DNA of 51,860 bases from Opitutia bacterium (GCA_016187925.1 JACPIS010000022.1:1-51860); one strand, 5' to 3'. Positions 28,208 to 38,634 are shown, counted from the stretch's first letter. The notes: generated by a model not told the origin, from the sequence alone. Translations and numbers: made by a program.

Positions 28208-28741
28208 ATGAAGCACCGCGATTACCGCTGGCTGATCATTTTCGGCAGCAACCTGCTGCTCTGGTGGCTCGCGGGGCTGGCCAACCACCATCTCGCGCCC
28301 TACGCGCTGCATCTTTACTGCGGCGGACTTTTCGTGGTCTACGCCGGGCTGCGGCTCGACCTGAAGCACGGGTTCATCAGCACGCTGCTCACCGGCCTGC
28401 TCGTCGACGCCGCCGAGCCCGTGCGCTTCGGCACGAGCATGGTGCTCTTCGGCCTCGTCTACGCGATCCTGCTCTACGGCCGCCGGCGTTTCCCGCGCGA
28501 GGAGCCGGTCTTCGCCATCGTCGTCGCGCTGCTGGCCAATCTGTTTCTCTTCATTGTGCTTTCCTTCATCCTCGTGGGCGACAACCCCCGGCCCGGCCAG
28601 GCGTGGCTGCGGTTGTTCGCCGACCTCGTCGCCTCCCAGCTGGTGCTTGGACTCGTCACGCCGTGGTTCATGGCGTTTCAGTCGCAACTGTTCGGGCTCG
28701 CCCACATCCATCCCGAGACCGGCCGGCGGGTGATGACTTGA
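28208..28741 (+). CDS. mreD: Cell-shape protein MreD-like membrane protein
   Basis: The 177-residue product is very hydrophobic with about five transmembrane helices and contains LYCGGLFVVYAGLRLDLKHG, then GLLVDAAEPVRFGTSM, typical of MreD. It assists PBP2/MreC in rod-shape wall synthesis. The ATG at 28208 follows the repeat element by 17 bases. The next gene, mrdA, begins 31 bases after its stop. Confidence 0.8.
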   Translation: MKHRDYRWLIIFGSNLLLWWLAGLANHHLAPYALHLYCGGLFVVYAGLRLDLKHGFISTLLTGLLVDAAEPVRFGTSMVLFGLVYAILLYGRRRFPREEPVFAIVVALLANLFLFIVLSFILVGDNPRPGQAWLRLFADLVASQLVLGLVTPWFMAFQSQLFGLAHIHPETGRRVMT

Positions 28742-28772
28742 TTACCGCCACCACCTGACTCCCTTTTGCGTC

Positions 28773-30683
28773 GTGTCGACCCGGACGATCGAGACCCATA
28801 CCGCCCTCAACCCCCGCATCCTGACTTTCTACGGGGCGCTGCTGGCCATGGTGTTGCTCCTCACCGGCGGGCTGGCCTTCCGGCAGCTCTTCCGCAGCGG
28901 CCTCTACAGCGAGCGCGAGCGGCAGCAGAACCAGCGCCGTATCATCGTGCCCGGCCCGCGCGGCAACATCCTCGACCGCGACGGCCAGGTTCTCGTCGGC
29001 AACCGCCCGCGTTTCTCCGTCGTGCTCAACCTCGCCGACCTCCGTGGCGAACTGCGCACTGAGACCATCCGTGTCATCAAAAACTACCGCGACTACGACA
29101 AGGCCGACCGCCCCACCTCCGGGCAGCTCGAGCGCATCGCCCGCGTCTCTGTCGCGCAGCGCTACCTCGATCGGATCAACTTCATCCTCAGCCGCAACGA
29201 GCAAGTGAAGACCCGCGAACTCGACCGGCATTTCGCCCAGACCCTGCTCCTGCCCTACGTGCTGCTCGACGACCTCTCGCCCGAGGAATACGCCCGGCTC
29301 ATCGAGCGTCTGCCGGTCAACTCCCCGCTCCAGGTCTACACCTCCAGCTCCCGCTATTATCCCTTCGGTTCCGCCGCCTCGCACGTGCTGGGCTACACCG
29401 GCGTCAACGACGACCCGGTCGCCGAGGATTTTCCCGGCGAGGACCTGCTCACGTTCAAGATGAAGGGCTCGTTCGGTCGCGACGGTCTCGAGAAGAAATT
29501 CGACGCCCACCTGCAGGGCGAGTCCGGCGGCGCCATCTACCGCGTCGATCCCGCCGGCTACAAGGTCGACCTGCCCATCGAAAAGCGCCTGCCCGTGCAG
29601 GGGCACAACATGACCATCAGCCTCGACATCGAGCTGCAGCAGGCCGCCGAAAAAGCCATGGGCGACCAGGTCGGCTCCGCCGTCGTGCTCGACGTGCACA
29701 CCGGCGAGGTGCTCGTCATGGCCTCGAAGCCCGACTACGACCTCAATACCTTCGTCCCGCGCCTCAGCTCCGCCGCCGCCAAGCAGATCGAGGAGAGCGG
29801 CGGCTGGCTCAACCGCGCCATCCAAGGCCAGTATCCCCCCGGCTCGACCTTCAAGATCATCACCGCCATCGCCGGCCTGCGCTCCGGCGCCATCGACCGC
29901 GAGCACACCAGGACCACCTGTCCGGGCTACATGATGGTCGGCAACCGCCGCTTCCCCTGCAACGCCCACAACGGCCACGGCGAGCGCGACCTCACCGGCG
30001 CCGTGCGCGACTCCTGCAACATTTTCTTCTACACCGCCGGCCTCAACATCGGCCCCGAACTCATCGCCGCCGAGGCGCGCCGCTTCGGCTACGACCACCC
30101 GACCGGCATCGAACTGCTGGGCGAGTACCGCACCCCGCACGTCGCCACTCCCGAGCTGAAAATGAAACTCTTCAACGAGCGCTGGTTCCCCGGCGACACC
30201 GCCAACATCTCCATCGGCCAGGGCGACACCCTCGTTTCCCCGCTGCAGGTCGCGTGCATGGTCGCCTCCTTCGCCCGCGGCGAGACCGAGACCAAGCCCA
30301 CGCTCATCCACATCCCGAACCGCCCGACCCAGCACACGGCGCCCATCGGCCTTCCCGCCGCCGATTATCAGACCATCGTCAACGGCATGGCGCAGGGCTA
30401 CTCCTTCGGCACCGGCCGCCTCGCCCGCGTCGACGGCCTCTCCGCCGCCACCAAGTCCGGCACCGCCCAGAAGGGCCGCATCGAGATCGCCTGGATGGTC
30501 TGCTTTGCCCCGGTCGAGAATCCGCAGATCGCCATCGCCATCTGCCTCGAAGGCCAGGAACTCGACGCCGCGTTCGGCGGCGGCGTCCACTCCGGCCCCA
30601 TCGTCAAGGCCATCCTCGAAGCCTGGAAGGAAAAGCAGGAACGCACCCCGACCGCCACGTTCCAGGTCGGGATGAATCACTGA
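28773..30683 (+). CDS. mrdA: Penicillin-binding protein 2 (elongasome transpeptidase)
   Basis: The 636-residue product has an N-terminal membrane anchor (about 20-40), a dimerisation/pedestal domain (RIIVPGPRGNILDRDGQVLV) and a transpeptidase domain. The catalytic triad of motifs is present: PGSTFK with nucleophile Ser358, SCN at about 414 and KSG at about 561. It cross-links peptidoglycan during elongation. The start is GTG at 28773. rodA, which often follows, is not here; the next gene is an NTF2-like secreted protein. Confidence 0.96.
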   Translation: MSTRTIETHTALNPRILTFYGALLAMVLLLTGGLAFRQLFRSGLYSERERQQNQRRIIVPGPRGNILDRDGQVLVGNRPRFSVVLNLADLRGELRTETIRVIKNYRDYDKADRPTSGQLERIARVSVAQRYLDRINFILSRNEQVKTRELDRHFAQTLLLPYVLLDDLSPEEYARLIERLPVNSPLQVYTSSSRYYPFGSAASHVLGYTGVNDDPVAEDFPGEDLLTFKMKGSFGRDGLEKKFDAHLQGESGGAIYRVDPAGYKVDLPIEKRLPVQGHNMTISLDIELQQAAEKAMGDQVGSAVVLDVHTGEVLVMASKPDYDLNTFVPRLSSAAAKQIEESGGWLNRAIQGQYPPGSTFKIITAIAGLRSGAIDREHTRTTCPGYMMVGNRRFPCNAHNGHGERDLTGAVRDSCNIFFYTAGLNIGPELIAAEARRFGYDHPTGIELLGEYRTPHVATPELKMKLFNERWFPGDTANISIGQGDTLVSPLQVACMVASFARGETETKPTLIHIPNRPTQHTAPIGLPAADYQTIVNGMAQGYSFGTGRLARVDGLSAATKSGTAQKGRIEIAWMVCFAPVENPQIAIAICLEGQELDAAFGGGVHSGPIVKAILEAWKEKQERTPTATFQVGMNH

Positions 30684-30826
30684 GTGCAGCGGCCGCGGGG
30701 TGGCCCGTCGGCTGAAGCACCGTTCGCCCTCCGTATCGTCGGACCACCGGAACGGGTCGTCGCATTTGCGTTTACCCCGCCGTCCCAGACGGCTGACCTC
30801 GCGGCAACCACCAACCCCGCCACCCC

Positions 30827-31291
30827 ATGACCTTGCTTTCCCGGTTGTTCCCTACCCTGCTGGCCGCCCTGCCGATGCTGGCCACGATCGCCCGCGCCAC
30901 CCCCGAGGACGACGCCAAGACCGTCGCCGACCTCGACACCGCCTTCCAAGCCGCGGTGAAGGCCAACGATGCCGCCACCATCGACCGCATCCAGGCGGAC
31001 GACATGATCCTCGTCACCGGCAACGGCAAGACCTTCACCAAGGCCGACCATGTAAACGCCGCCAAGAACGCCGAGCGCACCTACGAGCTGCAGGATGAAG
31101 TGCCCGGCACCCAGAAAGTCCGCGTCCACGGCGACACCGCCGTCGTCACCGCGCTGCTCGCGCTCAAGGGCCACGACCAGGCTGGCAACACTTTCGACTA
31201 CCAACTCTGGTTCAGCGACACCTACGTCCGCACGCCTGCCGGCTGGAAATACTTCTTCGGCCAAGCCTCGCTCCCGCTGCCCAAGGCCTGA
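30827..31291 (+). CDS. Secreted NTF2-like (DUF4440-type) protein
   Basis: The 154-residue product has a signal peptide (SRLFPTLLAALPMLATIARA) and a single NTF2/SnoaL-like domain. Seen features are VADLDTAFQAAVKANDAATI, DDMILVTGNGKTFTKADHV and the closing YVRTPAGWKYFFGQASLPLP. The fold forms a small pocket; function varies (ketosteroid isomerases, SnoaL-like enzymes, non-catalytic binders). No catalytic assignment is possible. It is 143 bases after mrdA and ends 8 bases before the convergent transglutaminase gene. Confidence 0.75.
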   Translation: MTLLSRLFPTLLAALPMLATIARATPEDDAKTVADLDTAFQAAVKANDAATIDRIQADDMILVTGNGKTFTKADHVNAAKNAERTYELQDEVPGTQKVRVHGDTAVVTALLALKGHDQAGNTFDYQLWFSDTYVRTPAGWKYFFGQASLPLPKA

Positions 31292-31299
31292 ACTCGCTC

Positions 31300-33606
31300 T
31301 CACTCGCGCCGGGCCAGCCGCCGCGCGCGGCGGGCGCGCTTGAAGACCGCGCCGGGTTCGGGCCACGTCTCGCGCCGGCCGTAGCGCAGCCGCTGCAGCT
31401 CGGCGATTATCGTCCCAATCTCATCCTGAATGCGCACGTCCTCTGGCCTCCGTCCTCTGGCCTCTGGCGTCTGCTCTCCGTCCTCGGCTCGCTGTTCCCG
31501 CAATCGCCCGAGCTGTCGCCCTGCCTCGCGGCGCACGGGATCGAGTTCGCCCGGGTGGCGCCAGAGCTGCCAGCGTTGCCAGCCCCAGCGGACAAATTGC
31601 CATAGCATCCACCCCAGTGCGACGGCGCCGGTCAGGAGGCCGAGCGACTTCGCCGCGCGCTGCCAGTTCCACGGACCGGCCAGCCACGCCCGGAAACGCT
31701 TGGCCAGTGACTCCAGCCGCGCGCGCATGGCGGAGCCTGTGTCGGTGGTGAACGACTTCACGTCATCGAACATCTGCACCTGCTGGCGCGCGTCGAAGTT
31801 GACGATGCGGCGGTACCAGATGACGCGCAGCGAATCGAAGCGCGCCGACCAGCTGCTGTCCCGCTCCTGCTGCACGGCCTGCGCCGCGCCTGTTTCCGTC
31901 GCGCCGGGCGAGCCGGGCGTCGGATCCTGCCGGACCCACGCGCCGGTGCCGTCGAACACCTCCACCCACGCGTGGGCGTCGGCGTTCTTGACCATGAAAT
32001 AATTCTCGAAGGCATTGCGTGCACCGCCGTGGAAACCGGCGATCACCCGCGCCGGATGGCCCGCCGCGCGGCAGAGCACGGTCAGGCCGGCGGCGAAGTA
32101 TTCGCAGAAGCCGGGCTCGTTCGAGCCGAGCCAGCGGACGATGTCGTCGCCCTCGCCGCGCGGGATCCGCACGGAGAGCGAGTAGGCGTGCCGGCCGTGC
32201 AGCCACGTCGTCGCGCGGCGGGCGAATTCCAGCGCGTCCAGCTTCGCCCCGCCCGAGATCTCCTGCACCATCCGCGCCAGCGCCGCCTCGTTGGCCGCGC
32301 CCTGCGGCCCGCGCAGGGTCAGCCGCGGATCGGCCGTGCGCTCGTCGGCCGGCGCCGGCGCCGCCGCGCGAGCCTGCAGGTCCGGCAGCCGGCGGGCCAG
32401 CCCCAGATCGGGAACGCTCGCGCCCAGCTCGACGCCTTCGAGCTGAAAGGCGGTCATCGTCATCGCCTCCGTCCGCAGCGCCACCAGTTGGTTGGAAAAA
32501 CTCTGTTGCACCGGCACGACATCGCGCAGGCGCAGCGCACCGAACGAGCCCGGCAGCGGCAGAAAGCGGCTGACCCCGGGCTCGACGTAGAAGATCCACA
32601 CTCCGCCGACCGATTGGGACGTGAACACCGGGCCGTTGCGCCCCTTCAGCACCTGGGCGACGCGCTGGGTGCGCAGCAGGCTGTTCTTGAGGCCGAGGGA
32701 AACCTTGAAACCCTGCGGCGTGTACTCGTCGAGCACCACCAGCCGCCAGTACGGCACATCGCGGATCGCGGCGGCGTCCGTCACGTCCACGCGCATGGCC
32801 ACGCTCTCGTCGCGGATGAGCTCGCCCACGTCGCCGAACTTCACCGACTCCGTGAAACCCGTGTGACTCTTCCGCGTGATGTACCTGTCGAGGAAGAACC
32901 CGCTCGCGAACTCGAAGCGCGGGATCACGAGGAACAGCACCGCCGAAAACCCCACGACCACGACGAACAATCCCGCGGCGAACGTCAGCAGCCGCCAGTC
33001 GGCCACCGCGCGCAGCTGCCGGAACAGCCGGCCCCAGCCGCCGCGCGCCCACGCCGGGCACTGGCTCATCTCCGCGTAGGTCAGCGCCACGCGCGTGTTC
33101 TCCGTCATGTCGATCAGCGTGATGACGAACAAAAACGCCAGCGCGCACGCCGTGAACAGCAGCAGCAGGAACGCGAAGCCGAGCGACACCGTGAGCACGC
33201 CGGCCACCACGATGAGGAAAAGCCCGAGCACGATCAGTTGCAGGTCCTCGCGCTGGCGACGGTAGCTGATGCCGCGATAGAGCACCAGCAGCACGCCCAG
33301 CCGGATGAGCACCGGCAGCGTCTCCTTGCTGAAATACCAGTCCGTCACCATCGCCGCGATGATCCCCGGCACCGCCAGCCGCCACACGAGGGCCGGCACG
33401 CGCGACGGCAATTGCGGCCAGACCAGCGCCGCGAGGATGGCCCCGCCCGCGATGCCCACCAGCGCCAGCGCCTCGACATCGAGGAAGAACACCGTCCAGA
33501 GCGAGACGAGCGCGAGCAACCCGCCGAGCAGCCACTTGAAGCGGCGCAGCTCGTCGAGGTTAAGCTGTGGCCGCGCGACGGACGGCAACCGATTGTCGCC
33601 GCTCAT
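31300..33606 (-). CDS. TgpA-like transglutaminase membrane protein
   Basis: The 768-residue product has an N-terminal block of about six transmembrane helices (about 25-240, DUF3488-like). A periplasmic transglutaminase-like domain follows, then a final helix near 660-680. The catalytic triad is visible: Cys501 in EPGFCEYFAAG, His545 in DAHAWVEV and Asp561 in VRQDPTPGS. TgpA-type proteins sit in the inner membrane and act on envelope proteins. It is the third gene of a moxR-DUF58-transglutaminase operon, the usual arrangement. Confidence 0.9.
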   Translation of the reverse strand: MSGDNRLPSVARPQLNLDELRRFKWLLGGLLALVSLWTVFFLDVEALALVGIAGGAILAALVWPQLPSRVPALVWRLAVPGIIAAMVTDWYFSKETLPVLIRLGVLLVLYRGISYRRQREDLQLIVLGLFLIVVAGVLTVSLGFAFLLLLFTACALAFLFVITLIDMTENTRVALTYAEMSQCPAWARGGWGRLFRQLRAVADWRLLTFAAGLFVVVVGFSAVLFLVIPRFEFASGFFLDRYITRKSHTGFTESVKFGDVGELIRDESVAMRVDVTDAAAIRDVPYWRLVVLDEYTPQGFKVSLGLKNSLLRTQRVAQVLKGRNGPVFTSQSVGGVWIFYVEPGVSRFLPLPGSFGALRLRDVVPVQQSFSNQLVALRTEAMTMTAFQLEGVELGASVPDLGLARRLPDLQARAAAPAPADERTADPRLTLRGPQGAANEAALARMVQEISGGAKLDALEFARRATTWLHGRHAYSLSVRIPRGEGDDIVRWLGSNEPGFCEYFAAGLTVLCRAAGHPARVIAGFHGGARNAFENYFMVKNADAHAWVEVFDGTGAWVRQDPTPGSPGATETGAAQAVQQERDSSWSARFDSLRVIWYRRIVNFDARQQVQMFDDVKSFTTDTGSAMRARLESLAKRFRAWLAGPWNWQRAAKSLGLLTGAVALGWMLWQFVRWGWQRWQLWRHPGELDPVRREAGRQLGRLREQRAEDGEQTPEARGRRPEDVRIQDEIGTIIAELQRLRYGRRETWPEPGAVFKRARRARRLARRE

Positions 33607-33607
33607 T

Positions 33608-33816
33608 GCACGCCTCCCTTTGGTCGGGCCTCACCTCGCGCGAGGCCTCGTTCGCAAACGCCGCGCACGCCGCCGTCGCACCCAAGGCTCGACACGAGGT
33701 CGAGCCCTACGGGCTGAACCCGCCACGCCCCCATTCCGTAGGGCCTCACCTCGCGTGAGGCCGCGAGCGCGATGCCACGCACGCCCGCCAGGCTCGACAC
33801 GAGGCCGAGCCCTACG
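33608..33816. repeat. Two cloverleaf-like repeats (family C)
   Basis: Two adjacent copies, about 33625-33705 and 33736-33816. Each has a GGGCCTCAC / GTGAGGCC hairpin and a GGCTCGAC / GTCGAGCC-type hairpin. In the second copy both are enclosed by an outer stem CGTAGGGC / GCCCTACG; the first copy has the right arm but starts CGGGC. Related copies lie at 46136-46232 and 46374-46469. The 351-base gap 33607-33957 between the transglutaminase and DUF58 genes holds this and the element at 33837; no gene is seen. Confidence 0.75.
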
Positions 33817-33836
33817 GCGCGCGCTCGCCGCTTAGA

Positions 33837-33955
33837 GCCTATCCGAATAACACCTGTTTTGGCCTGCGCCTGGGTAGGGCGGGGCGGCCCGCCCCGCCGC
33901 GGCGCACCGGGCCGGTGCGCCCTACCGCGCAAAACCGGCCGATATTCGGATAGGC
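33837..33955. repeat. Composite inverted-repeat element (MITE-like)
   Basis: 13-bp perfect terminal inverted repeats, GCCTATCCGAATA (33837-33849) and TATTCGGATAGGC (33943-33955). The interior carries GGTAGGGCG and CGCCCTACC arms around two GC-rich hairpins (GGGGCGG/CCGCCCC and GGCGCACCGG/CCGGTGCGCC). It ends 2 bases before the DUF58 gene stop codon. Confidence 0.75.
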
Positions 33956-33957
33956 CC

Positions 33958-35295
33958 TTACGCTGAGGCCGTGGGGATGCCGTCGGCATAGGCCGTGACT
34001 CCGCGCGCTCCTTCGGGCGCAAAGGTGATGACGTTTTTGTTGGCACCTGTCCGGGACTGGTAGGGCGAGTCGTCCCCGACGAGCCGCTTCGACCAGTTCA
34101 AGGCCCCGAGCGGGTCGAGGGGCCGCGGCTCATCCGGCCTGTCCGCCATAGCCTCGGCGACGGCGGAAGGATCCGCCCCACCCTCCGGCACCGGCTGCAG
34201 CCGCGCCAGCTGGTCGAGAAACGCCTCGACGTCGTGCACTCGGCGCGTGTCGAGCAATGGTCCGCCGTTCACGCAGACGCCGTGCAGCCGCCCCTCGGCG
34301 AAAAGGTCCTCCGCCAGCGTGCCGGCGAGGCTGCAGAGCAGTTCGAACTGCGCCGGGCGCGTCCAGAGCGCCGCGGGCGTGTCGACCCGCAGCACGTAGC
34401 CATCGAGGCTCTCGGCGGCGAACTGCCGGACCATCATCTGGCCGAGCCGCGCGCTGGCCTTCCAATGGATGAGGCGGTGCGAATCGCCCAGCGCATAACG
34501 GCGCAAGGCGAGCAAATCGTCGCCCACGCCCGCGCGGACCGTGCGCTGGCCGGAGGCGGTGCCGCTGCGCGCCGCCGCGCCGCGCCACTGGTATTCGATC
34601 TGCGCGGGCCAGACGGGCACCGTGCGCTTGAGGCCCGTGCCGATGCTCTTCCGCAGAAACCCGAAGGGGAAAAACGAACCCACGGCCGCCAGCTCGATGA
34701 CCGCCTCGCCGCGCCGGTCCGGCCGGTGCACCCACACGAGCGTCGTGTCGCCGCCCGCTTCGAGCCGCTCGCGCAGGAAAAGGCGGCTGCGCGTGACGGA
34801 TTGCTCGAACGCCCTCAGCACGGCGCGGACGTTGAGTTCCTCGTTCTTCGCCGCCGTCTCCGGCGGCGGCTTCGGATGCGTGGCAAAATCCAACCAGAGC
34901 CCGTAGGTCGGCAGCCATTTCTTCCGGTTCTGCACCTCGACCGTCACCGGCGTCTCGTGTCCCGCGCGCCACGGCCCCTGCGGACGGAGCCGCCAGCATA
35001 CGCCCATGAAGTTGAACCACGACAGCAGGCCGCTCAGCAGCAGGCAGGCGAGCAGCAGCGAGAGCGTGATGAACAGGATGTTGCTCGCGGTGTTGTACGC
35101 GGCGCTGCCGATGCCGATCGCCGTGGCGATGAGGAACACGCCCGGCACCGTGACGGAGATGCGGTGGCGCTTCGGCGGGAAAACCAGCGCCCAGACCAGC
35201 GCCCGCCAATCGAAGTCGCGCGCCCGCGCGGGCGCACCGGGGCCGTGCCACTCGGCACTCGGACTCAAGGTGGTGATGACCGCGGCAGTGCTCAT
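33958..35295 (-). CDS. DUF58 domain-containing membrane protein
   Basis: The 445-residue product has two N-terminal transmembrane helices (about 45-95) and a DUF58 domain. The signature is ALGDSHRLIHWKASARLGQM, followed by VRQF. DUF58 proteins are partners of MoxR-type ATPases and are suggested to act in assembly or quality control of envelope proteins. It lies between moxR (upstream) and the transglutaminase. A family A repeat fills most of the gap to moxR. Confidence 0.9.
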   Translation of the reverse strand: MSTAAVITTLSPSAEWHGPGAPARARDFDWRALVWALVFPPKRHRISVTVPGVFLIATAIGIGSAAYNTASNILFITLSLLLACLLLSGLLSWFNFMGVCWRLRPQGPWRAGHETPVTVEVQNRKKWLPTYGLWLDFATHPKPPPETAAKNEELNVRAVLRAFEQSVTRSRLFLRERLEAGGDTTLVWVHRPDRRGEAVIELAAVGSFFPFGFLRKSIGTGLKRTVPVWPAQIEYQWRGAAARSGTASGQRTVRAGVGDDLLALRRYALGDSHRLIHWKASARLGQMMVRQFAAESLDGYVLRVDTPAALWTRPAQFELLCSLAGTLAEDLFAEGRLHGVCVNGGPLLDTRRVHDVEAFLDQLARLQPVPEGGADPSAVAEAMADRPDEPRPLDPLGALNWSKRLVGDDSPYQSRTGANKNVITFAPEGARGVTAYADGIPTASA

Positions 35296-35307
35296 GGATA
35301 CAGTCGT

Positions 35308-35393
35308 GTCATTCTGAGCGCAGCGAAGAATCCACGGCCGCGAACCACATGCCGTGGGCGACGTTCCGGATTCTTCGCTGCGCTCAGAATGAC
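35308..35393. repeat. Family A paired palindrome (86 bases)
   Basis: Same length and ends as 28038-28123: starts GTCATTCTGAGCGCAGCGAA and ends with the GCTGCGCTCAGAATGAC arm. It sits between moxR and the DUF58 gene within one operon. Confidence 0.85.
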
Positions 35394-35467
35394 AGCATCA
35401 AAAATCATGCCCGACCAATGTCCGTGCCTTGGCGTTTGGATCTTTGGCGTTTGTAGTTTTTCGAGAA

Positions 35468-36439
<972 letters not shown>

Positions 36440-36500
36440 GCCCGCACCCTAGCGAGGCGCCCCGGCGGCGCAAACGGATTCCCGGCGAGGGCCGCCGAGC

Positions 36501-36797
36501 TCAACGCGCTGTGGCGAGACCCTCGATCTGGCGCGCGAGCGCCACGTCCTTGGCCGTGACTTTGCCGCCGGCATCGTGCGTGTTCAGGCGGATGGCGACG
36601 CGATTGTAGACGTTGGTCCAATCCGGATGATGATCCATCGCCTCGGCTTCGAAACCGACGCGCACCATGAAAGCCAGCGCGGCGCGAAAATCGGCGAACT
36701 TGAATTCCTTCGCCAGCGCGTCGCGCTCGTGCGTCCAGCCGGGCAGCGTCGGCAGCGCGGCGGCGATCTCAGCGGGGGTCAACGGGGTCGAAGCCAT
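36501..36797 (-). CDS. Pterin-4-alpha-carbinolamine dehydratase
   Basis: The 98-residue product matches the PCD/DCoH family. It contains EAMDHHPDWTNVYNRVAIRL, with the catalytic His pair, and a THDAGG segment. It dehydrates 4a-hydroxytetrahydrobiopterin in pterin recycling for aromatic amino acid hydroxylases, or has a role in molybdopterin-type metabolism. No hydroxylase gene is nearby. It is cytosolic, and divergent from uppS. Confidence 0.93.
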   Translation of the reverse strand: MASTPLTPAEIAAALPTLPGWTHERDALAKEFKFADFRAALAFMVRVGFEAEAMDHHPDWTNVYNRVAIRLNTHDAGGKVTAKDVALARQIEGLATAR

Positions 36798-36888
36798 GCC
36801 GGCAGGATGAGCGTTTCGGCGTCGCTGGCAAGTCCGCCGCCTACTGGCTTGTCAAAAGCCCCCGCCCCGCCCTCAATTCGCGTTTTCC

Positions 36889-37632
36889 ATGCCGTCCCAC
36901 GGTCACGCCAAAATCCCCCAACACGTCGCCATCATCATGGACGGCAACGGCCGCTGGGCCAAGCAGCGCGGCCTGCCCCGGCTCGAGGGGCACCGGCGCG
37001 GCGTCGAGGCCGTGCGCACGACGATGAACGCCGCGCGCGAGCTCGGCATCCGCTACATCACGCTCTACGCCTTCTCGGTCGAAAATTGGAAGCGCCCGCA
37101 GGAGGAGGTCGGCGGCCTGATGGGCCTGCTCGAACTTTATTTGAAGAAGGAACTGTCGACCTTCGTGCGCGACGGCGTGCGCTTCCGCACCATCGGCCGG
37201 ATCGACGACATGCCCGCTGGCGTGCGCCGCCTGCTGCGCGAGACGGAAGCGGCGACGAAGCATTTCACCGAGTGGAATTTCATCCTCGCGCTCAACTACG
37301 GCGCGCAGACGGAGGCGGCCGACGCCGCGCGCGCCTACGCCGCCGCCGTGCGCGACGGGCAGGAGAAGCTCGAGGACGCCTCGTGGGAACGCTTCCACCG
37401 CTATCTTTACACGGCCGACCTGCCCGACCCCGACCTGCTCATCCGCACCTCGGGCGAGCTGCGCATCAGCAACTTTCTCCTGCTCCAGCTCGCCTACGCC
37501 GAGATGGTGTTCACGCCGACACTCTGGCCGGATTTCGGCAAGGCCGAGCTGAAGGCCGCCATCGACGAATACGCCAAGCGCGAGCGGCGCTACGGCCGGA
37601 CGACGGAGCAAATCAAGGCTGGCACCAAGTAA
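36889..37632 (+). CDS. uppS: Undecaprenyl (isoprenyl) diphosphate synthase
   Basis: The 247-residue cis-prenyltransferase makes the C55 lipid carrier used for peptidoglycan and glycan export. Signature segments are HVAIIMDGNGRWAKQRGLPR (catalytic Asp18), YAFSVENWKRP and LPDPDLLIRTSGELRISNFL. It heads uppS-cdsA-dxr-rseP-ispG. The start is ATG at 36889 (MPSHGHAKIPQHVAII). Confidence 0.97.
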   Translation: MPSHGHAKIPQHVAIIMDGNGRWAKQRGLPRLEGHRRGVEAVRTTMNAARELGIRYITLYAFSVENWKRPQEEVGGLMGLLELYLKKELSTFVRDGVRFRTIGRIDDMPAGVRRLLRETEAATKHFTEWNFILALNYGAQTEAADAARAYAAAVRDGQEKLEDASWERFHRYLYTADLPDPDLLIRTSGELRISNFLLLQLAYAEMVFTPTLWPDFGKAELKAAIDEYAKRERRYGRTTEQIKAGTK

Positions 37633-37654
37633 ACCGCCGAACCTTACTCGCGCC

Positions 37655-38530
37655 GTGCTTTCCCGCATCCTCAGCACCGTCCTTCTCTGGAGCATTGTCA
37701 TCGGCAGCCTGTGGCTGCTCGGCGTCCACGCCGCGGTGGCGCTGCTGACGCTGTTGTCCGCGCTCACGCTGCACGAGTTCTACGCGCTGACGGAGAAGAT
37801 GGGATTCAAGCCGTTCCGGAAAATCGGCCTGACCTTCGGTGTGCTGATGACCGCCGCGCCGTTCTACCTGTGGGTGTTCGGTTTCGACGAGGAGATCGTC
37901 GCCTCCTTCACGCCGGCCCTGCTCGCCGTGGCGGTCGTGGTGTTCGGCATCCGCATCCTCGGCGAGCGCGACAACGGCAACCGCATCGAGACGCTGGTCT
38001 CGTCGATGCTCGGTCTGCTCTACGTGCCCTTCATGCTGCACTACCTCGTGCGGCTGATGCTGCTGACCTACGGCGGCTCGCAGCAGTTCTTCGAGTTCTT
38101 CCCCGCGCTCGACCCGGGCCTCGTGCTCTGCCTCTGGGTGGTGGCGGTGTCCAAGTTCTGCGATGTCGGCGCGCTGCTGACCGGACTCGCCATCGGGCGG
38201 CACAAGATGGCGCCCAACATCAGCCCGAAGAAAACCTGGGAGGGCGCCGTGGGCGGCGTGTTCACCTCGGCGCTGGTCGGCGCCGCCATCAATTACTTCG
38301 TCGGCGACCTTTTGCCCGAGAAGCTCACGTTCGTCACCGCCGGCATCGTCGGCGCCGTGCTGGCGGTCACGACCATCGTGTCCGACCTCATCGAGTCGGC
38401 GATGAAGCGCCGCGCGGACATCAAGGACACCGGCGCGCTCATCCCGGGCATCGGCGGGGCGTTCGACCTGACCGACAGCCTGATCCTGACGGCGCCGGTC
38501 GCGTACCTGATTTTCCTGTTCCTCACCTGA
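37655..38530 (+). CDS. cdsA: Phosphatidate cytidylyltransferase
   Basis: The 291-residue membrane enzyme, with about 8 helices, activates phosphatidate as CDP-diacylglycerol for phospholipid synthesis. The C-terminal signature is present in altered form: SAMKRRADIKDTGALIPGIG, then GAFDLTDSL. The usual form is GHGGxxDRxD; here His and Arg are changed but both Asp are kept. The earlier APNISPKKTWEG segment is also typical. The start is GTG at 37655, 22 bases after uppS. Confidence 0.93.
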   Translation: MLSRILSTVLLWSIVIGSLWLLGVHAAVALLTLLSALTLHEFYALTEKMGFKPFRKIGLTFGVLMTAAPFYLWVFGFDEEIVASFTPALLAVAVVVFGIRILGERDNGNRIETLVSSMLGLLYVPFMLHYLVRLMLLTYGGSQQFFEFFPALDPGLVLCLWVVAVSKFCDVGALLTGLAIGRHKMAPNISPKKTWEGAVGGVFTSALVGAAINYFVGDLLPEKLTFVTAGIVGAVLAVTTIVSDLIESAMKRRADIKDTGALIPGIGGAFDLTDSLILTAPVAYLIFLFLT

Positions 38531-38563
38531 TGAAAGCCGGATCCGAGGCCGCCCCACGCAACG

Positions 38564-38634
38564 GTGGGAGCGGCTTTACGCCGCGACTTCTTTCTGGCCG
38601 GGTCCACCCCGTCGGGGCATAAAACCCCTCCCAC
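38564..38634. repeat. Inverted-repeat element (family D) before dxr
   Basis: The left arm GTGGGAGCGGCTTTACGCC (38564-38582) pairs imperfectly with a right arm ending AAAACCCCTCCCAC at 38634. It ends 3 bases before the dxr GTG, so it occupies the place where a ribosome-binding site is expected. Confidence 0.65.
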
